Shown here one piece after another: positions 44,525 to 53,712 of a stretch of 64,000 bases of DNA; within the stretch, counting starts at the first letter, position 1; each line of letters starts with the position of its first letter. The notes beneath the pieces were generated by a model. It did not search any database and was not told where the DNA came from. It worked only from the letters and a program-made list of their open reading frames with translations. Made by a program: the position numbers and the translations under genes. Source of the stretch: Lysobacter antibioticus (lineage in GTDB: Bacteria > Pseudomonadota > Gammaproteobacteria > Xanthomonadales > Xanthomonadaceae); the NCBI RefSeq assembly GCF_001442535.1, contig NZ_CP013141.1, forward strand, positions 2,065,290 to 2,129,289. Reading direction: 5' to 3'.

Positions 44525-44863
44525 GGAGATCCTGCGGCAGCGGTGGGAAGCCCGCGATTATAGCCGCTGACGGTGAACCTTGCCCCCTCCTTGGGCCTGT
44601 CGAATCAGGCACTTGCGCTCAGTTTCGACGGAAACCGTTTTCAGCGCATGGCCGTCATCGATGTCAAAACGCCGGCGCTCGGTGCCGGCCGGCCGCACCG
44701 CCGATCCGGCGGAACTTCCGGCGGAACTTCCGGCGGAACTTGGGGCGCAAGGCGCTGAACCCGGTCCGCGTTGACACCCATGCGGCCACCGCCGAGCATT
44801 CCCCTGGCATTCGGCGCGCCATGGACGCCGCCCTCCCAATTCTCAGCAAGGAAGCCCTTCCGC
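44525..44863. other. divergent promoter region between aldolase and SH3-protein genes
   Basis: No gene in 339 bp. It should carry both promoters and contains the CCGGCGGAACTT tandem repeat at 44706-44741. Open frames here end up in the signal-peptide region of the next gene and are not supported. Confidence 0.4.
44706..44741. repeat. CCGGCGGAACTT, three perfect tandem copies
   Basis: Exactly three 12-bp units without mismatch, about 180 bp from the aldolase start and 120 bp from the next gene's start. Confidence 0.95.
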
Positions 44864-46198
44864 ATGTCCGTTCTCCGTCCGCATCACCACACCCTGGTTA
44901 TCGCTCTCGCCAGCGCACTGAGCCTGCTGCCCGCCGCCGCTCTGGCCCAGTCCAGCGACGCCGACCGCGACTACCGCGAAGCCGTCGCCCACTGCGAATC
45001 GCATCCGCAAGCCTCGACCCGCTACGTCGTCGTCGACGCGGCGCGGATGCGTTCGCTGCCGCGCGCCGACGGCGGCGCGGTGACTTCGGTGCCGATCGGC
45101 GCCGAGGTCAAGGTGCAATGCGTATTCGGCGAATGGGTGCGCGCGACCTCCGAACGCCCCAACCCCTCGGTCGGCTGGATCCGCGCTGATCTGCTCGGCC
45201 CTCGCGCGCCGACCGCGGCTTCGCTGGAGCAGGACTACCGCCGCGCCGCCGGCGCCGAACGGCGCACCATCGCCGAGCGCGCGATCGCGCTGCGCCCGTT
45301 CGCACGCGAAAGCCACCAGTTAGCGATCGATGCCGCACAGGCCGACGGCGACACCGCCGCCGCGCAGGCTGCGACCTTGCGCCGCGAACGCATGACCGCG
45401 CCCAAGGTCGAGCGCCTGTCCGGCGAGCCGCGCCTGCTGTTCGGCGTCGACGGCGGTTATCTGACCGCGATCGCGCGCATCGACGGCCGCGGCCGTTACG
45501 CCGACCCCGCGACACCGGACAGCACCTATGCGGTCTGGCGCGGTTTTCACCTGTACCGCAACGGCGCCGCCGATGGGCTGGTGCAGGTCATCGACCGCGG
45601 CGAGGCGGTCGGCCTCGGCATGGAAGCGCAGGTACGCCGCCCGCCCGCGGCCGAACGCGATCAAGGCCTCAACGGCTTGGCCAGCAACGAAACCCTCGGC
45701 GCCGGCGCCGCTGTCATCGCCGCGAAAGTGAGCGCGGACGAGCGCCGTGCGGTTGAGCGCGAGCTGCGCGCCCTGCTGGGCCGGCAGCGCCTGGACCGCG
45801 CCGCCGTCGACAAGGCACTGCGTCCTTACGACGCCGAAGAGCGCAGCGGCCTGCGCGTGCACGCGCTCGACCTCGCCGGCGGCAAGCGCCTGCTGGTCGC
45901 CACCGCCGTGGCCGCAGTGCCGCCGCGCAGCCCGGACCAGGCCGATACGACGCTGGACTCGGTGCTGTTGCTGGAGGCTTCGGGCAAGCAGTACCGCAAG
46001 GTCGGCGAGATCGCGGGCGAGACCGCCGGCGATGCGATCGAATCGCACGCCTTCCACGACGCCCTGGACCTGGACGGCGACGGCGAGGCCGAACTGATCT
46101 TCCGCCTCCACCAGTACGAAGGCAGCCAGTACCAGATCTGGAGTCGCTCGTCCGGTCAGTGGAAGCCGGTGTACGCGGGCGGCTACGTCGGCGTCTGA
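44864..46198 (+). CDS. secreted bacterial-SH3-domain protein
   Basis: 444-aa exported protein with a signal peptide (LVIALASALSLLPAAALAQ). Residues about 45-115 form a bacterial SH3-like domain (RYVVVDAARMRSLPRADGGA, VKVQCVFGEWVRAT, VGWIRADLLG). The rest is alanine/arginine-rich with predicted beta stretches and, near the end, DALDLDGDGEAELIF, a calcium-loop or FG-GAP-like motif. I know no function. Bacterial SH3 domains often bind cell wall or metal-linked partners. The start at 44864 leads directly into the signal peptide. It is oriented opposite to the flanking aldolase and pyruvate kinase genes. Confidence 0.8.
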   Translation: MSVLRPHHHTLVIALASALSLLPAAALAQSSDADRDYREAVAHCESHPQASTRYVVVDAARMRSLPRADGGAVTSVPIGAEVKVQCVFGEWVRATSERPNPSVGWIRADLLGPRAPTAASLEQDYRRAAGAERRTIAERAIALRPFARESHQLAIDAAQADGDTAAAQAATLRRERMTAPKVERLSGEPRLLFGVDGGYLTAIARIDGRGRYADPATPDSTYAVWRGFHLYRNGAADGLVQVIDRGEAVGLGMEAQVRRPPAAERDQGLNGLASNETLGAGAAVIAAKVSADERRAVERELRALLGRQRLDRAAVDKALRPYDAEERSGLRVHALDLAGGKRLLVATAVAAVPPRSPDQADTTLDSVLLLEASGKQYRKVGEIAGETAGDAIESHAFHDALDLDGDGEAELIFRLHQYEGSQYQIWSRSSGQWKPVYAGGYVGV

Positions 46199-46224
46199 GC
46201 CCGGCGCCGCGCCATCGCTTCAAG

Positions 46225-46334
46225 GGTAGGAGCGGCGTCCTCCTGGATTTCCTTCGGTCACGAGCCGCGACCTGGACCTCACCATAACGAGGTCAGCGCG
46301 GTGTCTCGGTCGCGGCTTGCGCCGCTCCTACCCC
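46225..46334. repeat. dispersed GTAGGAGCGGCG palindromic repeat, copy 2
   Basis: A 110-bp element starting GGTAGGAGCGGCG and ending CGCCGCTCCTACCCC. Its first ~49 bp equal the reverse complement of 35970-36018; the middle differs from copy 1. Confidence 0.8.
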
Positions 46335-46374
46335 GCAACGCTCGGCGGCCCGGTGATCCGAGCCGCCGTTACCC

Positions 46375-47841
46375 TCAGAGCTCGCCGAGCCCCTCGGCGC
46401 AACCGCCCTCGCCCACTTGCAGCAGGCGCAGGGTGTTGGTCGCACCGTGCTGTTCCATGGTGTCGCCGCTGGTGAAGATCACCCGCTCGCCCTGGCCCAG
46501 TTTGCCGGCGTCGAACAGCTGCTTGACGACGTTGCGCGCGGCGTCGCGCGAGGCCAGGCCGCGGCTGTCGAAATCGATCGGGTAGACGTCGCGCATCATC
46601 GACATGCGGCGGCGCGCGCCGCCGTGGCGCGAGAACGCATAGATCGGCGCATTCGAACGGAAACGCGAAAGAAAGCGCACGGTGCCGCCGGATTCGGTCA
46701 TGGCGACGATCGCGCGCACGCCGATGTGCTCGGACAGGAACATCGCCGCCATCGCGATGGCCTGGTCGGCGCGTTCGAGGTTGCGCGGCGCGGCTTCGAA
46801 ATCGGTGTCGTGGTCGAACTGGCGCTCGGCGCCGAGGCAGATGCGCGACATCGCCTCGACCGCCTTGACCGGATAACGGCCGGCCGCGGATTCCTGCGAC
46901 AGCATCACCGCATCGGTGCCGTCGATCACCGCGTTGGCCACGTCGAGCACTTCGGCGCGGGTCGGGATCGGGTTGTCGACCATCGACTGCATCATCTGCG
47001 TGGCGGTGATCACCACGCGATTGCGCGCCAACGACTCGCGGATGATCTTCTTTTGCAGGCCGGGCAGCTCGGCGTCGCCGATTTCCACGCCCAGATCGCC
47101 GCGCGCGACCATGACCACGTCGCTGGCGTCGACGATCTCGGCCAGGTTTTCGATGGCTTCGGCGCGTTCGATCTTCGACACCAGCGCGGCATCGCTGCCG
47201 GCGGCGCGGGCGATGCGGCGGGCCTCGTGCATGTCCTCGGCATTGCGGCAGAACGACACCGCGATGAAGTCGGCGCCGAGTTCGGCGGCGACCAGGATCA
47301 GTTCCTTGTCGCGCTCGGTCAGCGCGCCCAGGGACAGGCCGCCGCCGAGCTTGTTCAAGCCCTTGCGGTCCGACAGGGCGCCGTCGTTGAGCACGGTGGT
47401 GATGATGCGCTCGCCGTCGACCGCGCCGACGCGCAGTTGCAGCAAGCCGTCGTCGAGCAACAGCACGTCGCCGGGGGCCACGTCGTTGGGCAGGCCGAGA
47501 TAGCTCACCCCGACCTCGCGCAGATTGCCCGGAGGGGCGCTCGCGCTGGCGATCAGGTCGAAACGGTCGCCGGCCTTGAGCAGGACCCGGCCTTCGGCGA
47601 AGCGCTCGATGCGGATCTTCGGCCCGGGCAGATCGGCGAGGATGCCGACTTCCACGCCGACCCGCAGCGCTGCCTCGCGCACGGCCTGGGCGCGTGCGAC
47701 CTGCGAGGACGGATCGCCGTGCGAGAAATTCAGGCGGACGACGTCGACGCCGGCATTGAGCAAGGCATCGAGCACGCCCGGCGGATCGGTGGCCGGGCCG
47801 AGGGTGGCGAGAATCTTGGTGCGTCGCGGGCTTGAGGACAT
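46375..47841 (-). CDS. pyk: pyruvate kinase
   Basis: 488-aa glycolytic enzyme transferring phosphate from phosphoenolpyruvate to ADP. Family motifs are TKILATLGPATDPPGVLDAL, DVVRLNFSHGD, LADLPGPKIRI, the catalytic lysine region ALVSKIERAEAIENL, VMVARGDLGVEIG, ITATQMMQSMVDNPIPTRAE and DGTDAVMLSQESAAG. The C-terminal regulatory domain is present (MTESGGTVRFLSRFR). A GC-rich hairpin at 46343-46368 follows the stop codon but lacks a T-tract. Confidence 0.97.
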   Translation of the reverse strand: MSSSPRRTKILATLGPATDPPGVLDALLNAGVDVVRLNFSHGDPSSQVARAQAVREAALRVGVEVGILADLPGPKIRIERFAEGRVLLKAGDRFDLIASASAPPGNLREVGVSYLGLPNDVAPGDVLLLDDGLLQLRVGAVDGERIITTVLNDGALSDRKGLNKLGGGLSLGALTERDKELILVAAELGADFIAVSFCRNAEDMHEARRIARAAGSDAALVSKIERAEAIENLAEIVDASDVVMVARGDLGVEIGDAELPGLQKKIIRESLARNRVVITATQMMQSMVDNPIPTRAEVLDVANAVIDGTDAVMLSQESAAGRYPVKAVEAMSRICLGAERQFDHDTDFEAAPRNLERADQAIAMAAMFLSEHIGVRAIVAMTESGGTVRFLSRFRSNAPIYAFSRHGGARRRMSMMRDVYPIDFDSRGLASRDAARNVVKQLFDAGKLGQGERVIFTSGDTMEQHGATNTLRLLQVGEGGCAEGLGEL

Positions 47842-48028
47842 GGCGGGCTCTCTTGACTGTCGGCCAAACTAGCACAGCTTCGGCGACGGTCGAACCCGCT
47901 GCGCGCGAGCACATTCCCTCGGCAGGCGCGATTGGAAAAAATCGCCCGCATTTGCCATTGCACAAGCACCGCTGTTGCAATGCGGTGCCGTATGCCGATC
48001 GGATCGGCGCTCGTGCGTTGCCGCGCCG

Positions 48029-49081
48029 TTACCGCCCCGGCTGTTCGACCGAGTTCATCTCATGCCGGACCCGGCTGATGCGGTCGTAGATCAGTTTGCG
48101 CAAACGGTTGGTCGAGCCAAGCGGACGATGCTCGGGCAACGAATGCCAGGGGCTGTAGGCGATGTCCTCGCCGAGGCGGTTGCGCTCGGGGGTATCGAAT
48201 TCCTGGCGCGGGATATGGATGCTTGCGACCTCGAAGAACGGCGCCTGCGCCTCGTCCCATGCGGTCATCGAATCTTCGACGCTCATGCTGTCGGAGGTCC
48301 TGGGCTGGACCAGGAATTTCAGTACGACATCGCGCTCGGCGAGCGTGCGCTTCATCGCCTCGCGCAGGTAATCGGGGCCGCGCTGCGCAGGCATGGGGTC
48401 GACCTCGGCCGTAGCCGGCATCACCGAGAACTTGATCGCCTGGCGCTCGGCGCCCACGCCGAGCTGATACGGCACCGCGGAGAAATAACGGACCTGCAGC
48501 GGGTTGGAAATCTTGCCGCTGCTGATTTCCTTGGCGCGCAAGGTGCCCTTCAGGCCGAGCGCGAACGGGATCGTCACCTTGTCCAGCAAGCGGCCGCTGC
48601 TGGCCTTCTCGACCAGGGACAGATAACGGTGCGGATCGTTGGCCAGGAACACCGGGTGATTGATCATGACGAAGTCCTGGGTGGTGGCTTCGCGATCGTT
48701 CTCGAGCAGTTTCGGCCCCGGCACGCCGAGCAACTTGATCGCCATGCCGCGGCCGTCGTCGTTGTCGTCCGAACGCGTCGGGTCGCCGGCCCCGTTCGAG
48801 AAGCGGATCCAGGCCTGATAGACCTTGCCGGGCACGAACACGCCCTGGGCCAGCGACGGTGCCAGCGAATCGTTGACGCGGAACTCGGCCTCGACGAAGC
48901 CGGTCGCCTTGGGATGCGCGTCGCGCCGCGCCTGCCCGGGGCGGTACTGCTCGCGGATCGATTTCTCGATCGCATCGGCGATCTGCAGCGCCAGATCGGA
49001 CTCGTGCGGATACAGCGCTTCGCCCAGCATCTCGTCGACGCTCGGATACGGAAGGTCGGAGGGGTGGCGGGTGGTCGACAT
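48029..49081 (-). CDS. catalase-family (catalase/allene-oxide-synthase-like) heme protein
   Basis: 350-aa protein without signal peptide. It carries catalase-superfamily blocks in a shortened form: HPKATGFVEAEFRVND, VYQAWIRFSNGAGDPTRSDD, GRGMAIKLLGVPGPKLLEND, TTQDFVMINHPVFLANDPHR and, near the end, IAYSPWHSLPEHRPLG with NRLRKLIYDRISRVRHE. Typical monofunctional catalases are about 480 aa or longer and show a sharper R-x3-Y heme-ligand motif, so this is the divergent catalase-like family whose members may be peroxidases rather than true catalases. The start at 49081 (MSTTRHPSDLPYPS) follows GGAGAG. It stands alone. Confidence 0.8.
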   Translation of the reverse strand: MSTTRHPSDLPYPSVDEMLGEALYPHESDLALQIADAIEKSIREQYRPGQARRDAHPKATGFVEAEFRVNDSLAPSLAQGVFVPGKVYQAWIRFSNGAGDPTRSDDNDDGRGMAIKLLGVPGPKLLENDREATTQDFVMINHPVFLANDPHRYLSLVEKASSGRLLDKVTIPFALGLKGTLRAKEISSGKISNPLQVRYFSAVPYQLGVGAERQAIKFSVMPATAEVDPMPAQRGPDYLREAMKRTLAERDVVLKFLVQPRTSDSMSVEDSMTAWDEAQAPFFEVASIHIPRQEFDTPERNRLGEDIAYSPWHSLPEHRPLGSTNRLRKLIYDRISRVRHEMNSVEQPGR

Positions 49082-49262
49082 GGCGCTCTCCTGGTGATCC
49101 GGCGCCGTCTGTCGACGGCGGCCAACGGCGATGCGAGCGGACCACGGCGGAGCGCGAAGCGGCTGACGTGGCGAATGGCTGGCGTCGAAGCCGGACTCTA
49201 ATCCCGCGGCCGTGAAGAGCGCTCACACCTGTATGACTGGCCGGCCCCGACGGCCGACCGTG

Positions 49263-51080
49263 CTAACCGCGCTGGCCGCCCGGTGTCGGCGAGGCCGGCG
49301 AATCAGCCTGCACCAGGGCATCGGAGATGCCCTGCAAGGACAGCACCGCCGGCAGTTTCGTCCGCCGCCCCTCGCGGTCGTAACCGACGTACAAGGGCAC
49401 ACCGACTGCGCCCTGCGCCTTGAGCAAAGCGGCGACGGCCTCATCGGGTTGGGTGTAGTCGGCGACCAAGTACACCGCGTCGGCGTCTTTCAACAGGGCG
49501 CGAAAGCCGTCGCGTTCGAGCACTGCGGCCTGGTTGACCTTGCAAGTCAGGCACCAGTCGGCGGTGACGTTGACGAACACCGCTCGGCCCTGGCCGCGCA
49601 ATTCGGCGAGCCGTGCGGGGGTGAAACGCTCTGCGCCGGGCGGCAACTCGGCTTTCGACGCGACGGACGGCGCGGCATCGCCTGGCCGCGCGTCCAGCAT
49701 CGTCAGCGGCGAGAGCGACAAGGCGACGATCAGCACCGCGAGCAGGCGATGCCCGGCCCCGGCGAAACGGTTCTTCTCGAACCACCACAGCCCCAGGATC
49801 AGCACGACCGCCGACAGCAACACCAACGCCATCGCGTCCACGCCGCGTTGCTTGCCGAGCACCCACAACAACCACACCGCGGTGGCGTACATCGGGAAGG
49901 CCAACCATTGCTTCAAGCTGTCCATCCAGGCACCCGGCCTGGGCAACCAGCGCGCGGCGCGCGGCACGAACGCGATCGCCAGAAACGGCGCCGCCAAGCC
50001 GAGCCCCAGCAGAACGAACACCGCCAACGCCGCCCACGGTTGCGGCGAAGCCAGTGCATAGGCCACCGACGCGCCCATGAACGGCGCAGTGCACGGGCTG
50101 GCAACGACGCAGGCCAACACGCCGGTGACGAAGTCGCCGGCCAGCCCTCGGCCCTGCGCATGTCGCTGACCGACACCGGCCAGGCCGGCGCCGAAGTTGA
50201 CCACGCCGGACAAGCCCAGGCCGACCGCCAACATCACCAGCACCAACAGACCGATCACCCATGGCTGCTGCATATGGAATCCCCAGCCCGCGCCGCCGCC
50301 CGCCGTTCGCAAGGCCAATACCACCCCGCCCAATGCAGCGAACGACGACACCACACCGGCGGTATAGGCCAGCGCACGCCGCTTGGCGCCGACCGGGTCG
50401 TCCGCCGCATGCAGGATCGAGAACGCTTTCAGCGACAGCACCGGCAACACGCAAGGCATCAGGTTCAACAACAGGCCGCCGGCGAACGCCATCAGCAACA
50501 TGCCCAACCAAGGCGACGAGGCCTGCTCCTGCGTGCGCAGCGGCGGCGGCAGCTCGAACGACAACCGCCGCAGGGTGGGCGGATAGCAGACACTGTTCTC
50601 CAGGCAGCCCTGGAAGCTCAACTTGAGTTCCAACCGCTGCGGCAGCGTCGCACCCGACTGCAGCGGGACGCGCAGCCGCGCATGTTCGTAGAACACCGTG
50701 ACCTCGCCGAACTGTGGGTCTTGGTGTAGCCGGCCTTCGGACCACTGCAGCGCACCGAGCGCTTGCGGCGCATCGACGGCCTGCAGGGAAAACCGGTCGC
50801 GATACAGGTAATAGCCCGGCGGCATCCGCCATTCCAGGGCTACGCTGCCGTCGCCCAGCAGTGTCGAGGTCAGTGCGAAAGCTTGTTCGACCGGCAGCGG
50901 CTCGCTATCGGCGAACGAGCGGCTCAGGTCGGAAGCGCCGCCATCGTAAGCGCTGCTCGTCGCCGTCTCATCGGCGAACGCAGTCGAAGGCGACAGCAGC
51001 ACCGCCGCCGCCAACACCAGACCGCAAGTGGTCGAACCGGCCCATCGTAGGGCTCGGGCATCGCGCAGCAGGCCCGTCAT
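49263..51080 (-). CDS. dsbD: DsbD, thiol:disulfide interchange protein
   Basis: 605-aa inner-membrane reductant carrier passing electrons from cytoplasmic thioredoxin to periplasmic thiols. Three parts are visible. The periplasmic alpha domain has the FQGCLENSVCYPP pair (Cys159, Cys165). The membrane beta domain of about eight helices has NLMPCVLPVLSLK (Cys210) and ASPCTAPFMG (Cys330). The C-terminal thioredoxin gamma domain has ADWCLTCK (Cys510, Cys513). The start at 51080 abuts the stop codon of the upstream TlpA-like gene (TGAATG), so both are translated from one mRNA and probably work together in periplasmic disulfide reduction. Confidence 0.95.
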   Translation of the reverse strand: MTGLLRDARALRWAGSTTCGLVLAAAVLLSPSTAFADETATSSAYDGGASDLSRSFADSEPLPVEQAFALTSTLLGDGSVALEWRMPPGYYLYRDRFSLQAVDAPQALGALQWSEGRLHQDPQFGEVTVFYEHARLRVPLQSGATLPQRLELKLSFQGCLENSVCYPPTLRRLSFELPPPLRTQEQASSPWLGMLLMAFAGGLLLNLMPCVLPVLSLKAFSILHAADDPVGAKRRALAYTAGVVSSFAALGGVVLALRTAGGGAGWGFHMQQPWVIGLLVLVMLAVGLGLSGVVNFGAGLAGVGQRHAQGRGLAGDFVTGVLACVVASPCTAPFMGASVAYALASPQPWAALAVFVLLGLGLAAPFLAIAFVPRAARWLPRPGAWMDSLKQWLAFPMYATAVWLLWVLGKQRGVDAMALVLLSAVVLILGLWWFEKNRFAGAGHRLLAVLIVALSLSPLTMLDARPGDAAPSVASKAELPPGAERFTPARLAELRGQGRAVFVNVTADWCLTCKVNQAAVLERDGFRALLKDADAVYLVADYTQPDEAVAALLKAQGAVGVPLYVGYDREGRRTKLPAVLSLQGISDALVQADSPASPTPGGQRG

Positions 51081-52184
51081 TCAACGAGCCCATGCCGCAT
51101 TGCCGCGCGCCATGCCGCCCGCCCCACCGAGTAGGGACTGCAGACGCGACGGCAGCGCATCGTCGACTTCGATTCGCCGCAGCAGCCGTCCATCGGCACC
51201 GACCACCAGCACGGCCGGCACACGCTGCACGCCGAAGCGGCGAAACAACACGCCGTCGCGATCCAGGCTCAACGGCACCGGCACCCGATGCTCGTTGCGG
51301 TAATCGCGCAGATCCTGCTCCGACGCCCACAGGCCCGAGGCGATACCGACCCAACGCACGCGACGGTCGCGCCCCAACGACACCAATTGCTCGCGCAATA
51401 CGCGACATTGCTTCGACGATTGCGGCCGCGTCTTCTGCAAATAGCTTTCGCACCAAGGCGAGAGGAAAGCCAACACGCTCGGGCGCTGGCCCACGGGGTC
51501 GGTCAAGGCGAGCTGGCGTGCTTCGAGAGTGCGGATCTTCGATGTGGGCACCGGCTCGCCGATCTGGAGAATATTCCGCACGGGTGCGGCCGGCGTTTCC
51601 GCGACGAGCGTGCGCGGATCGAAGCCCGGCGTGTTCCGCGCCTGCGCCACTGCGGCATCGAGCCGCGCGTCGGCCAGATGCCCGACATAGCGGACTGTGC
51701 CGTCCTTGCCGATCACCACGTGCTGCGGAGTGACCCGCAAGCCGAAACGTTCGCCGAGCGAACCGTCGTCGTCGCGAACGATCGGCATGCTCAACCCGAG
51801 CTCGCGTCGATAAGCCCTGATCTGCTCGACCGTGTCGTCGAAACCGATATTGATGGCGACGACCTGCAGATCGCCACCGGCACCACGCTGCGCCTTTTCG
51901 AAATGCGGCATCTGCTCGCGGCAGGGCACGCACCAGGTGGCCCAGAACTTCAGATACACCGCCTTGCGGCCGCGCAAGGCACCCAGGTCCAAGCGCTGCC
52001 CATCGATGGTGGTCAGAACGAGCGCCGGCACGGCTTGCCCGACCAGGCGCGCGCCGACCTGCTGCGCGTATTCCTTGCCGGTTTCGGCCTGTGCCGGCCG
52101 AACGCCACCCGACCACCACGCCGCGAGCAATACACAGGCAGCCACCGACGTTCGCGCCCACAGGCGCGAGGAGTACAGAGTCAT
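51081..52184 (-). CDS. TlpA-like protein with two thioredoxin-fold domains
   Basis: 367-aa exported or membrane-anchored protein; the N-terminal hydrophobic stretch is TSVAACVLLAAWWSGGV. Domain 1 is a TlpA/ResA-type thioredoxin with a complete active site, KFWATWCVPCREQMPHFEKA (Cys85, Cys88). Domain 2 (residues about 205-350) has the same fold pattern, but its active site reads FLSPWCESYLQK, keeping the first cysteine (Cys245) and losing the second. It probably receives electrons from DsbD, encoded directly downstream. Start 52184 is chosen for GAGGAA 7 nt upstream. The target proteins are unknown. Confidence 0.87.
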   Translation of the reverse strand: MTLYSSRLWARTSVAACVLLAAWWSGGVRPAQAETGKEYAQQVGARLVGQAVPALVLTTIDGQRLDLGALRGRKAVYLKFWATWCVPCREQMPHFEKAQRGAGGDLQVVAINIGFDDTVEQIRAYRRELGLSMPIVRDDDGSLGERFGLRVTPQHVVIGKDGTVRYVGHLADARLDAAVAQARNTPGFDPRTLVAETPAAPVRNILQIGEPVPTSKIRTLEARQLALTDPVGQRPSVLAFLSPWCESYLQKTRPQSSKQCRVLREQLVSLGRDRRVRWVGIASGLWASEQDLRDYRNEHRVPVPLSLDRDGVLFRRFGVQRVPAVLVVGADGRLLRRIEVDDALPSRLQSLLGGAGGMARGNAAWAR

Positions 52185-52612
52185 ACGGATTCCTCGGTAA
52201 GAGACAGCGAAGCGATGCGCGCGATCGGCGCGCCGGGCACGGCCGGCCCGAGGCCTGCTCCCGCATGCATCGCCACTTCGAGGCCTCACGCTACGGCTCG
52301 ACTGGATCCTTGAGTGAGCCAGTCCCCGCGAATCCGACCGGACCAGTTGCCGGGCTCGGATTCCTCCCAGCCCGGCCTGCGGAGCGCGTCGACGATGGCG
52401 CAACAGCGTGTCCATCCGTCGTGCTGCGCGATGTCGAGCCGCGACCCTTTGCGGCTTACGGCAAACCAGGCACTCGGTTACCCGAGTGCCTGCCGCTTAG
52501 GGCCTGCTTCTATGGAGCTCGTTCGATGCATCGGCCACGAACGGCCAAGACTGCGACCGCATCGCTCGAACCGAGAGGCGTCGAGCCACTGGCCCGGCGC
52601 CAACTCCGACGC
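52185..52612. other. intergenic region with a terminator-like hairpin
   Basis: No gene recognised in 428 bp. CAGGCACTCGG-TTAC-CCGAGTGCCTG at 52467-52492 is a perfect 11-bp stem that may end the 178-aa gene's transcript on the minus strand (its tail is only GTTTGCC). The tlpA-dsbD promoter should lie in the left part. Confidence 0.5.
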
Positions 52613-53149
52613 TTACTGGATCGCGTCGCCGTAACCGCAACCCACCGTCACCCAGCCCGGCGCATACGAGACATCGACCAACACCCGCACCGTCTTCTCG
52701 CCCGGCAACACCTTGCGATAGTCCAGCCCCTTCCAGCCGTAAGTCTCGATCATCGCCGCCAGGTCGGGACGCGGACTCATCCCGCCGATGCGCTTGGCCA
52801 ACGCCTCGCCGACCTTCAACTCCTGCCCCGCCGGCACCTTGTACGCCAAGTGCATCTCCTGACGGCTCGGGAAGTTGATGTAGTTCGACGTCTCGCCCCA
52901 GGCCGACAACGGCCGGGCACTCTTCCACAGCATCAACGCAGCGTCGCCGCCATCGTCGGTCTGGGCGAGACCCTTGATCTGCTCGGCGCTGAGCTCGTCG
53001 CCGAACGCATTGACCTGTTCCAGGCTGAGCTTGCACTCGACGAAATCGGCCACCCGCTTGGCGGTGGCGTCCTGCGCCGAAGCCAGCATCGGCGCCAGCG
53101 CCACGGCCAAGGCGGCGAAAGACAGGATCTTGTTGCGGTAGTTGGACAT
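52613..53149 (-). CDS. hypothetical exported protein
   Basis: 178-aa protein with a clear signal peptide (ILSFAALAVALAPMLASAQ, cleavage near residue 26) and AGAGGAA before the ATG at 53149. The mature part has a single early cysteine (ADFVECKLSLEQVNAFGDEL) and one near the end (VTVGCGYGDAIQ), possibly a disulfide. It contains no motif I can name. It probably acts in the periplasm. The longer frame to 53326 has no support. Confidence 0.78.
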   Translation of the reverse strand: MSNYRNKILSFAALAVALAPMLASAQDATAKRVADFVECKLSLEQVNAFGDELSAEQIKGLAQTDDGGDAALMLWKSARPLSAWGETSNYINFPSRQEMHLAYKVPAGQELKVGEALAKRIGGMSPRPDLAAMIETYGWKGLDYRKVLPGEKTVRVLVDVSYAPGWVTVGCGYGDAIQ

Positions 53150-53189
53150 GGTTCCTCTGAGTTCCGGTTGTGGATCGGGTATTCGGTAG

Positions 53190-53492
53190 TCATGACGAAG
53201 CTGGGGTGCGAATCCAGTACGGCCAGCTACAGCTCCCCCTGATGACCTGGGCATCGTTAGGTGCGACCGAGAAGCCGCTCGCAGCGGTGCAGGTCCAGGG
53301 GCCGAGGCCTTGATCGCCATCGACATATCCCGGGCCGAGTTCGCATGCCAACCTCACGCCCACCGGTCTGGAACCTTTACGACCAACCGATTCGGCTGAT
53401 GCAAAGGAAAAGGCGACCAATACTTTCGTTTGCTCCTGCGCGATGGCGCATTGCAATAAAACACACATAACCCGGCTGCACCCAGCAATCAA
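53190..53492 (-). CDS. possible small ORF or gene remnant of unknown function
   Basis: The minus strand holds a 100-codon frame with fairly GC-biased codons in its second half and a Cys/Gly/Trp pattern (VRLACELGPGYVDGDQGLG, PWTCTAASGFSVAP) that looks protein-like. It would need a TTG start with poor spacing, and there is no clean signal peptide. It may be a remnant of a secreted protein. Low confidence. Confidence 0.28.
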   Translation of the reverse strand: MIAGCSRVMCVLLQCAIAQEQTKVLVAFSFASAESVGRKGSRPVGVRLACELGPGYVDGDQGLGPWTCTAASGFSVAPNDAQVIRGSCSWPYWIRTPASS

Positions 53493-53712
53493 CCCTCATC
53501 GCAAGCAACGAGACGCTTGCACTTTAGGGTTCCCCTGACGAGAATCTAGCACGGCCACGGAACGCGGCCCCTATCGATCTATTGCGTCGCCACGGAGGGA
53601 AGACGCCACCCATCTGCATCAAACCCCGCCTTTATTCGCAGCTCCGTCGCGCCCCATTTGGAGCCTGGCGGGGCCCGCTAGTCGTGCCAGCGACTTTTAC
53701 CAAGGATCAGGT
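53493..53712. other. region upstream of the second RHS gene
   Basis: Together with 53150-53492 this makes a 563-bp gap between firm genes. Apart from the uncertain small ORF I see no gene. AAGGATCAGGT directly before 53713 provides the ribosome-binding site of the RHS gene. Confidence 0.45.

Noticed and set aside
44706..44741. three tandem 12-bp units considered as a CRISPR-like array
   Set aside because: The units are directly adjacent without spacers and too short; it is a simple tandem repeat. No CRISPR array was seen in the window.
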